A stretch of DNA of 17,303 bases from Thermodesulfobacteriota bacterium (GTDB taxonomy: Bacteria; Desulfobacterota; QYQD01), in assembly GCA_030017815.1 (NCBI GenBank), contig JASEGX010000024.1, positions 1-17,303 of the forward strand, read 5' to 3'. Shown here in pieces: positions 10,979 through 17,303 of the stretch (position 1 is its first letter; every line of letters starts with the position of its first letter). Position numbers and translations under genes: made by a program. The notes under the pieces are model-generated. The model saw only the letters and a program-made list of their open reading frames with translations. It had not been told where the DNA came from and searched no databases.

Positions 10979-12484
10979 GTGTTCAATACGGTGCGAGAAG
11001 TGGAAGATTTTAATAAGCTGACAGAGCAGAGACAAAAAAAGGCCAGTGACCTGAAGGAATTGGGATTTCCCCTTTATCCCAATAACTTCAGGGTCAAGGA
11101 CAGGGTAGGGGACATAATATGTAAATATGCCCAGGTTAATGATCTGCCCGGCGAGGATCAGAAGTTTGTTATAGCCGGCCGGATGATTGCACTGAGGGAC
11201 TTTGGAAAGAGCGTCTTTACCCATGTCCAGGACGGGAATGGAAAGATCCAGGTCTATTTGCGGAAGGATATCCTGGGTAATGGAAGTTATGAGGTGTGTA
11301 AGCGTCTGGATATCGGCGATATTGTGGGTATTGAAGGGACACTTTTCAGGACTAAAACCGGCGAATTGACGCTTCTGGCACAAAAACTAAACCTTTTGAC
11401 CAAATCACTCCGTCCTTTACCGGAGAAGTTCCATGGCCTTACGGACGTGGAAACGCGGTATCGCCAGCGGTATGTCGATTTAATGGTCAATCCCGGGGTA
11501 CGGGAAGTCTTTTTGAAACGCATCCGGATAATCCAGGAAGTGAGGAATTTTCTTACTGAAAGGGGTTTTCTGGAGGTTGAGACGCCGATGATGCAGCCCA
11601 TTCCCGGCGGGGCCACGGCCAGACCCTTTAAGACCTATCATAATGCCCTCGATATGGAGCTGTACCTGAGAATTGCCCCGGAGTTATATCTGAAACGCCT
11701 GGTCGTAGGCGGATTTGAACGGGTTTTTGAGATTAATCGCAACTTTCGTAATGAGGGCATCTCTATCCAGCACAACCCTGAATTCACCATGTTGGAATTT
11801 TATCAGGCCTATGCCACCTATGAAGATCTGATGGCCCTTACCGAAGAGATGTTTTTCATGCTGGCCGAAAAGACTTGTGGTCAGCCGGTCATTTCTTACC
11901 AGAATTATGAGATAGACTTCACCCCTCCGTGGAAGAGGTATGCCTTGCAGGATGCCCTGGTGCAAGTCGGCGGGTTGCAGGACGAGCTTCTCCATGATGA
12001 GGCAGGGGCCAGGGCCTATGCCGTTTCCCTGGGTATTAAGCTGGGTGAAAAAGACGGCCTCGGCAAGACGCTCGTAAAGCTCTTTGATCATCTGGTGGAG
12101 CCTAAGCTGATCCAACCAACCTTTATCTATGCCTATCCTTTGGAGGTCTCTCCGCTTTCCCGAAAAAATGAGGCAGATAACGAGGTGGTAGATCGTTTTG
12201 AACTGTTTATTGCCGGCCGGGAGATGGCCAACGCCTTCTCTGAGTTGAATGACCCGGTTGATCAAAGGGAACGATTGGTTAAACAGATAATGAACAGTGA
12301 CACGGTAGATGAGGACGAGGAAATCGTCCCTATTCTGGACGAGGATTTCCTTCGGGCCCTGGAGTACGGCATGCCCCCTGCGGCCGGGGAGGGGATCGGG
12401 ATAGACCGGCTGGTTATGCTTTTTACGGATTCACCTTCTATCCGGGACGTAATTCTTTTTCCGCACCTCCGGCCTGAACGTTAA
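10979..12484 (+). CDS. lysS: Lysyl-tRNA synthetase, class II
   Basis: Charges tRNA-Lys with lysine using ATP in the cytosol. The 501 residues match the class II enzyme. The N-terminal OB-fold (about 60-140, I-A-G-R-M-I-A-L-R-D-F-G-K) binds the anticodon. The catalytic core shows motif 1 around R-N-F-L-T-E-R-G-F-L-E-V-E-T-P (189-203), motif 2 F-R-N-E-G-I-S-I-Q-H-N-P-E-F-T (256-270) and motif 3 G-E-G-I-G-I-D-R-L (470-478). The start is unsure: GTG 10979 gives the longest frame but lacks a ribosome site; GTG 10991 and GTG 11000 are alternatives that lose only a few residues. The permease gene follows after 28 bases with no terminator, so lysS may lead the downstream envelope operon, an order common in deltaproteobacteria. 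Confidence 0.97.
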   Translation: MFNTVREVEDFNKLTEQRQKKASDLKELGFPLYPNNFRVKDRVGDIICKYAQVNDLPGEDQKFVIAGRMIALRDFGKSVFTHVQDGNGKIQVYLRKDILGNGSYEVCKRLDIGDIVGIEGTLFRTKTGELTLLAQKLNLLTKSLRPLPEKFHGLTDVETRYRQRYVDLMVNPGVREVFLKRIRIIQEVRNFLTERGFLEVETPMMQPIPGGATARPFKTYHNALDMELYLRIAPELYLKRLVVGGFERVFEINRNFRNEGISIQHNPEFTMLEFYQAYATYEDLMALTEEMFFMLAEKTCGQPVISYQNYEIDFTPPWKRYALQDALVQVGGLQDELLHDEAGARAYAVSLGIKLGEKDGLGKTLVKLFDHLVEPKLIQPTFIYAYPLEVSPLSRKNEADNEVVDRFELFIAGREMANAFSELNDPVDQRERLVKQIMNSDTVDEDEEIVPILDEDFLRALEYGMPPAAGEGIGIDRLVMLFTDSPSIRDVILFPHLRPER

Positions 12485-12512
12485 ATTCATAGGTAATGGC
12501 CTGCGACCAAGT

Positions 12513-13766
12513 ATGAGCTTTGAATGGTTTATCGGCCTTCGTTATCTGAAGGCAAAGAGAAAGCAAACCTTTATCTCGGTGATTACCTTTATTTCCGTGG
12601 CCGGGGTCATGGTCGGGGTAATGGCCCTGATAGTCGTTCTGGCGGTTATGACCGGCTTTGAAGAGGATCTAAAGGGCAAGATACTGGGCCTTAATGCCCA
12701 TGTCCTGGTGCTTAAATATGGTGATTCCGTTGGGGATGTAAAAGGACTGCAGGAAAAGATAGAAAAGACAAAAGGGGTAGTGGCTACTACTCCTTTTATT
12801 TATTCTCAGGCCATGCTGAGCTCGCAGCTCGGGGCCTCAGGCGTGGTCTTAAGAGGAATTGATCTTAAGTCATCCAACAAGGTCATCAACCTGCATCGAT
12901 ACATGGTCGAAGGTTCATTGGAAAATCTGGAGATTCCTTCCGGGCAGAAAGCGCCGGGGGGGAACACAGAAGGGACTCCGGGTATTATAATCGGCAGGGA
13001 ACTGGCCAAAAATCTGGGTGTGATAAGGGGCGACCGGGTACAACTTATGTCCCCGACTGGTATGATTACGCCTGTGGGGGTCATACCCAGGATGGAGGCC
13101 TTTAAGATAGTCGGGATATTTGATTGTGGCATGTTTGAATATGATTCTTCCATGGCCTTCATATCCCTGAGAGCGGCCCAATCTTTATTGGGGTTAGGCG
13201 GCAGAATAACCGGCCTGGAGGTAAAGGTAGCAGATATCTATAAGGCCGATCAGGTGGCTGCCGCTATCAACAACACGCTTGGTTACCCTTACTGGACAAG
13301 GGACTGGATGAAGATGAATAAGAACCTTTTTTCGGCCTTAAAACTGGAAAAGATAGCCATGTTCATAATCCTGGCCCTGATTGTCCTGGTGGCGGCCTTC
13401 AACATTGTCAGTACGCTGATAATGGTGGTTATGGAGAAAAACAAGGACATAGCCATTTTGAAGTCTATGGGCGCTACGCGGAAGAGCATCATAAAAATCT
13501 TTGTCATGGAAGGGGTAATCGTCGGCTTTACCGGGACCATACTTGGAATTATAGGTGGTTTTGGCCTCACGAGCCTGCTTAAAAAATATAAGTTCATTAA
13601 ATTGCCCAGCGATGTTTATTATATATCCACCCTGCCGGTAAAGGTGGAGGCGCTGGATGTGGCCTTAATTTCATTTGCGGCTATAGTTATCAGTTTTTTG
13701 GCTACCCTTTATCCTGCCTGGCAGGCTTCAAGGCTGGAACCGGCGACTGCCTTGAGATATGAATAG
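12513..13766 (+). CDS. lolE: Lipoprotein-releasing ABC transporter permease (LolC/E family)
   Basis: An inner-membrane subunit that extracts outer-membrane lipoproteins and hands them to a periplasmic carrier. The 417-aa protein has the MacB/LolC layout: a first membrane segment at about 22-48, a large periplasmic domain to about 280, then three segments at about 281-307, 328-354 and 380-403, ending P-A-W-Q-A-S-R-L-E-P-A-T-A-L-R-Y-E. The cytosolic coupling loop M-E-K-N-K-D-I-A-I-L-K-S-M-G-A (307-321) contacts the ATPase. Only one permease gene is present next to lolD, so it probably works as a homodimer (LolF/LolCE-like) in place of separate LolC and LolE; the symbol lolE is used loosely. ATG 12513 has no strong ribosome site. 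It overlaps lolD by eight bases. Confidence 0.9.
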   Translation: MSFEWFIGLRYLKAKRKQTFISVITFISVAGVMVGVMALIVVLAVMTGFEEDLKGKILGLNAHVLVLKYGDSVGDVKGLQEKIEKTKGVVATTPFIYSQAMLSSQLGASGVVLRGIDLKSSNKVINLHRYMVEGSLENLEIPSGQKAPGGNTEGTPGIIIGRELAKNLGVIRGDRVQLMSPTGMITPVGVIPRMEAFKIVGIFDCGMFEYDSSMAFISLRAAQSLLGLGGRITGLEVKVADIYKADQVAAAINNTLGYPYWTRDWMKMNKNLFSALKLEKIAMFIILALIVLVAAFNIVSTLIMVVMEKNKDIAILKSMGATRKSIIKIFVMEGVIVGFTGTILGIIGGFGLTSLLKKYKFIKLPSDVYYISTLPVKVEALDVALISFAAIVISFLATLYPAWQASRLEPATALRYE

Positions 13767-14499
13767 CAAGGGCTTGCTCACCGGCTTCTCCATGGGCCAG
13801 GGCAGCGGACCGGTCGTAGAGGCCCGTAACATCCACAAATCATTTGCCACAGACGGGCAAAGGATAGAAGTGCTGAAAGACATCGACCTGACCGTAAAGG
13901 TTGGAGAGTCTTTGGCCATAGTCGGCGCTTCCGGAGTAGGCAAGTCCACACTGTTACACCTTCTTGGCACCCTGGAACTACCGGATAGCGGCAGTATTCT
14001 TTATAATGGACTGGATGTATCGAAGTTAGGTGACGAGGATCTGGCCGCCTTTCGAAATAGATATATAGGCTTTGTTTTTCAGTTCCACCACCTTTTGCCT
14101 GAATTTACCGCTATTGAAAATGTGATGATCCCGGCCCTTATCGCCCGCCAGGAGAAAAAGAGCGCCTGCGCCCTGGCCAAAGACGTTCTTTGTGAGGTCG
14201 GGTTAAAAGACCGCCTGAGGCACAGGATTGGAGAACTTTCCGGAGGTGAGCAGCAGAGGGTGGCCCTGGCCCGGGCCATTGTCCTGTCCCCCCGGCTTCT
14301 TCTGGCAGATGAACCCACAGGGAATCTGGATACAAAAACAGGCCAGAAGGTACACGATCTCATCTTGGGCCTGGGGGAAAAGAATAATATGGCCACAATC
14401 GTGGTAACCCATAATCTGCGGCTGGCCCAGTGCATGGGACGCTGCCTGACTATAGTTGACGGACGATTGGAACAATCTGATCCGGGGAGATTTTCTTGA
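13759..14499 (+). CDS. lolD: Lipoprotein-releasing ABC transporter ATPase LolD
   Basis: The ATPase that drives release of lipoproteins by the permease encoded just upstream. All ABC elements are present in 246 residues: Walker A G-A-S-G-V-G-K-S-T (56-64), Q-loop Q108 in F-V-F-Q-F-H-H-L-L-P-E-F-T-A (105-118), signature L-S-G-G-E-Q-Q-R (160-167), Walker B L-L-L-A-D-E (180-185), D-loop G-N-L-D (188-191) and switch histidine H218. The H-H-L-L-P-E-F-T-A-x-E-N-V stretch is characteristic of LolD among MacB-type ATPases. The ATG at 13759 lies inside the permease stop region (8-base overlap), implying coupled translation; a second ATG at 13792 is possible but lacks a ribosome site. The first 17 residues are a little longer than usual for the family. 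bamA starts two bases after its stop. Confidence 0.94.
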   Translation: MNSKGLLTGFSMGQGSGPVVEARNIHKSFATDGQRIEVLKDIDLTVKVGESLAIVGASGVGKSTLLHLLGTLELPDSGSILYNGLDVSKLGDEDLAAFRNRYIGFVFQFHHLLPEFTAIENVMIPALIARQEKKSACALAKDVLCEVGLKDRLRHRIGELSGGEQQRVALARAIVLSPRLLLADEPTGNLDTKTGQKVHDLILGLGEKNNMATIVVTHNLRLAQCMGRCLTIVDGRLEQSDPGRFS

Positions 14500-14500
14500 T

Positions 14501-17143
14501 ATGAAGATATTTTTAAGATCATTGATCCTGTTTTTCATGATGAGCTCTGTTTTTCAACCGGCCATAGCCGCAGAAAAAAAGACTGTAGCGGCCGCGCCTT
14601 TTATCGTGCACAGTAAAGAAGACATCAGTTCCCTGGTGGCTTCGATGGAAAAGAACCTGATGTCTGCTCTGGCATCAGCGGGCTTTGAAGTGATTGAACC
14701 GGCCCGGGTAGCCGGGGAGATCGACAGAAGCAGGCTTTTTGATGCCAAATACATGCGGGATGCGGCAGGGAAGCTGGGGGCGGATTGCATCGTATGGGGC
14801 AGCATTACTAAAATCGGCCAGCGCCTGAGCCTGGATGTCTGGCTGCTTGAGGTCGCCGGCACTAAAGGTCCTATGCCACTTTATGCCGAAACCACCGGGA
14901 CCGACCGGTTGGATACGGCGCTGCAGAAGATAGTGGGCAATATTCAGTTCGCCGTCTTAAAGAAAGAACGTATAGGAGAGGTCTTGTTTTCCGGTAATCG
15001 AAGGATTGAATCTGAGGCCATCCGTACCCATATCAAGTCCAAACCGGGCGATATTTTTAATAAGGATAGGTTGAGCGAAGATATGCGCTCCATTTTTGCG
15101 ATGGGTTATTTCACAGAGATAAATATCGATGCGAAAGACTCTCCGGAAGGGAAAATTGTGACCTTTGTGGTTACAGAGAAGCCGGTTATAAAAGACATCA
15201 AGGTAGAAGGGAATATCGGTGTTGAAACGGAGAAAATAAAAGAAGTAATCAGCGTCCGGACAAACTCAATTTTAAAGCTCAAGGATATCCAGGAGTCTGA
15301 GGAAAAGATCAGATTTCTCTATAGGGAGAAAGGTTATTACGGAACACTTCTGGATCACAAGTTATCAGACTTACCTAATAATGAGGCCATACTGACCTTT
15401 TCCATTAAAGAAGGCGAAAAGGTACATATAAAGGATATACGGTTCGTTGGGAACAAGGCCTTCGGCAGCAAGCAATTAAAAGATTTAATGGAAACTACGG
15501 AAAAGGGGTTTTTCTCCTGGCTCACCTCTTCCGGTATTTTAAACCGGGATATTTTGGAACGTGATTTATCCAAGATAACTTCATTTTACTATAACAACGG
15601 GTATATCGAGGCCAAGATCGGAGAGCCTGAGATCGAACACAAGGAGAAATTTATATTTATCACTATCCCCATAGAGGAAGGTTCTCAGTTTACAGTGGGG
15701 TCAGTGGATATTGAGGGTAAGCTCATAAGGTCAAAAGAGGAGTTGCTATCGATATTGAAGATTCGCCAGGAAAAGACCTACAGTCGGGACGTCTTAAGGA
15801 GGGATATCCTGGCCTTAACAGATGTCTATGCGGACGCCGGTTATGCCTATGCCGAGGTCGCACCCGAGATCGCCAAGGATGATATAGCGAAAAAGGTAAA
15901 TATAACTTTTTTTATTCAGCCCGGGGAAAAAGTCCATTTCGATCGGATAGAGATATCCGGGAATACCAAAACGCGGGATAAGGTCATAAGACGTGAACTC
16001 AGGATAGCGGAAGGAGATCAATTTAACGCCGAAGGCCTGCGTAAGAGCAATCAGAGGTTACAGAAGCTTGGCTTCTTCGAGGATGTGAATATAACCCCGG
16101 TCAAAGGCGTTGACGAAACTAAAATGGACCTCAAAATCGAGGTTAAAGAAAGGCCTACCGGGGCCTTCAGTATAGGTGGCGGTTACAGCTCTGTGGAGCA
16201 CTTTATTGGTATGGCCGAGATATCACAGCGAAACCTTTTTGGCCGCGGTCAGGAGTTGAGTCTGCGGGCGCAAACCAGCAGCCGTTCTACCCGCTATAAC
16301 CTGAGTTTTACAGAGCCTTATTTTCTGGATACCAAGCTGGCCACAGGCATCGACCTTTTCGATTGGGAAAGGGAGTATGATGATTATACCAAGAAGAGTA
16401 CCGGCGGAGGATTAAGACTGGGCTATCCATTGACCGATAATCTGAGGGTTTTTGGTGGTTATAGATTTGAAGATGCTACCATGGAGGATGTTCGGCCCAC
16501 AGCCTCGTGGGTGATAGTTGAGTCTATGGACATCCATGTAACCAGCTCCTTAACCGCCGCCATAGAGAGGGATACACGTAACAGTTATATCGATCCTACT
16601 GCCGGGTCGATAAACAGCTTTTCGGTCGAGTATGCGGGCGGATTCCTGGGGGGTGACAGCGCCTACACGAAGTACACGGCCAAATCCGGCTGGTACTATC
16701 CACTTTTATGGGATACAGTGGGGCACATTAACGGGGCTATAGGTTATGTTAAGGAGAACCCGGACGGTAAGCTGCCTGTGTATGAAAAGTTTTATCTGGG
16801 CGGTCTAAATTCAGTGCGCGGTTTTAAGTTCGGTGACATCAGCCCTATCGATCCGGCGACCGGTGAGCGCATCGGTGGCGAGAAGATGCTTCTCTTCAAC
16901 GTTGAGTATATATTCCCCCTGATAAAAAAGGCCGGGTTAAAGGGTGTGGTCTTTTTTGATGCCGGTAACGCCTTTCGGGAAGAGGATAGTTACAACCTGA
17001 CCGACCTCCGAACCAGCGTTGGTTTTGGTTTCCGCTGGTTTTCACCCATTGGGCCGCTACGCCTGGAGTGGGGTTATAACATAGACCCAGAACCGGGTGA
17101 GGATTCAAGTAGCTGGGATTTTACCATTGGAGGAGCCTTTTGA
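14501..17143 (+). CDS. bamA: Outer membrane assembly factor BamA with extra N-terminal domain
   Basis: Folds and inserts beta-barrel proteins into the outer membrane. From ATG 14501 (GGGGAG eleven bases upstream) it is 880 aa; an in-frame ATG at 14456 would extend it inside lolD and spoil the signal peptide. Residues 1-24 are a signal peptide with cleavage near A-I-A-A. Residues 28-155 form an added domain (A-A-A-P-F-I-V-H, then L-G-A-D-C-I-V-W-G-S-I), similar in pattern to the N-terminal domain of TolB and related periplasmic proteins. Five POTRA domains follow (about 157-228, 229-306, 307-394, 395-476, 477-553), then the 16-strand barrel with the V-R-G-F loop (772-775), and a terminal phenylalanine as expected for outer-membrane barrels. 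Usual BamA is about 800 aa, and the surplus equals the extra domain. It is the last gene seen here and is probably co-transcribed with lolD. Confidence 0.96.
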   Translation: MKIFLRSLILFFMMSSVFQPAIAAEKKTVAAAPFIVHSKEDISSLVASMEKNLMSALASAGFEVIEPARVAGEIDRSRLFDAKYMRDAAGKLGADCIVWGSITKIGQRLSLDVWLLEVAGTKGPMPLYAETTGTDRLDTALQKIVGNIQFAVLKKERIGEVLFSGNRRIESEAIRTHIKSKPGDIFNKDRLSEDMRSIFAMGYFTEINIDAKDSPEGKIVTFVVTEKPVIKDIKVEGNIGVETEKIKEVISVRTNSILKLKDIQESEEKIRFLYREKGYYGTLLDHKLSDLPNNEAILTFSIKEGEKVHIKDIRFVGNKAFGSKQLKDLMETTEKGFFSWLTSSGILNRDILERDLSKITSFYYNNGYIEAKIGEPEIEHKEKFIFITIPIEEGSQFTVGSVDIEGKLIRSKEELLSILKIRQEKTYSRDVLRRDILALTDVYADAGYAYAEVAPEIAKDDIAKKVNITFFIQPGEKVHFDRIEISGNTKTRDKVIRRELRIAEGDQFNAEGLRKSNQRLQKLGFFEDVNITPVKGVDETKMDLKIEVKERPTGAFSIGGGYSSVEHFIGMAEISQRNLFGRGQELSLRAQTSSRSTRYNLSFTEPYFLDTKLATGIDLFDWEREYDDYTKKSTGGGLRLGYPLTDNLRVFGGYRFEDATMEDVRPTASWVIVESMDIHVTSSLTAAIERDTRNSYIDPTAGSINSFSVEYAGGFLGGDSAYTKYTAKSGWYYPLLWDTVGHINGAIGYVKENPDGKLPVYEKFYLGGLNSVRGFKFGDISPIDPATGERIGGEKMLLFNVEYIFPLIKKAGLKGVVFFDAGNAFREEDSYNLTDLRTSVGFGFRWFSPIGPLRLEWGYNIDPEPGEDSSSWDFTIGGAF

Positions 17144-17249
17144 AAACAAATCCTAAATACGAAGCACGAATCTCGAAACAATATCGAATGAGCAAATTGA
17201 AATCAATGATCCAAATAAAAATCGAAACAGTTTTGAACATTTGATATTT
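17144..17249. other. AT-rich intergenic tail after bamA
   Basis: The stretch carries phrases such as AATCCTAAATACGAAGCACG and CAGTTTTGAACATTTGATAT that resemble dispersed intergenic repeats seen in many environmental bacterial genomes. There is no terminator-like hairpin right after bamA and no coding frame, so the operon may continue beyond the window. Confidence 0.4.
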
Positions 17250-17303
17250 TGTCATTGCGAACGAAGTGAAGCAATCTCATGGGATTGCCACGTCGCTTCG
17301 CTC
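17250..17303. repeat. Start of a TGTCATTGCGA-type dispersed repeat, cut by window end
   Basis: The sequence TGTCATTGCGAACGAAGTGA, then AGCAATCTC, a short centre and GGATTGCC-ACGTCGCTTCGCTC forms a long imperfect inverted repeat (AAGCAATC with GATTGCC, GAACGAAG with CTTCGCTC). This CATTGCGA...GCAATCT pattern is a common interspersed element in several bacterial phyla. Its end lies outside the window. Confidence 0.65.

Noticed and set aside
14456..14500. Upstream ATG for BamA
   Set aside because: The extra 15 residues lie inside lolD and would push the signal peptide away from the N-terminus.

Overview
The window looks like chromosomal DNA of a Gram-negative bacterium, most likely a deltaproteobacterium in the broad sense (Desulfobacterota). 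The main reasons are the gene order lysS, one lolC/E-type permease, lolD, bamA, the extended N-terminus of BamA, the sigma-54 type two-component pair, and several families of short intergenic repeats. This placement is inference from gene content; no ribosomal RNA is present.

Positions 1-3150 are accessory DNA. I read this stretch as an integron gene-cassette array without a visible integrase (a CALIN). All intact genes lie on the minus strand. Two well-formed attC recombination sites (1609-1700 and 2655-2726) separate three cassettes: a 124-aa unknown protein, a DUF4062/TIR-like protein with a C-terminal beta-rich domain (candidate defence effector), and a small lipoprotein. A further attC right end (742-748) abuts the 3' end of a decayed group II intron (domains V and VI) and precedes a BrnT-type toxin/antitoxin pair. 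At the extreme left is the relic of a second, oppositely oriented RelBE-like module.

Positions 3150-6700 hold core metabolism and repeats: an inverted pair of GTAGG-type REP hairpins, a trimeric-type purine nucleoside phosphorylase, an MTA/SAH deaminase (together a plausible deamination route for methylthioadenosine salvage), a 56-aa cysteine-containing conserved protein, and tRNA-Pro(GGG) with its own promoter and terminator on the minus strand.

Positions 6700-9430 encode a cytosolic PAS histidine kinase and an NtrC-family sigma-54 activator, translationally coupled, then tRNA-Gln(CTG). Positions 9544-10925 encode an overlapping pair of poorly characterised proteins, the second a BadF/HgdC-like ATPase that keeps the two cysteines expected to hold a shared [4Fe-4S] cluster.

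Positions 10979-17143 are a compact run: lysyl-tRNA synthetase, lipoprotein-release permease and ATPase, and BamA. The last 160 bases are intergenic and contain the start of a dispersed repeat that runs off the window.
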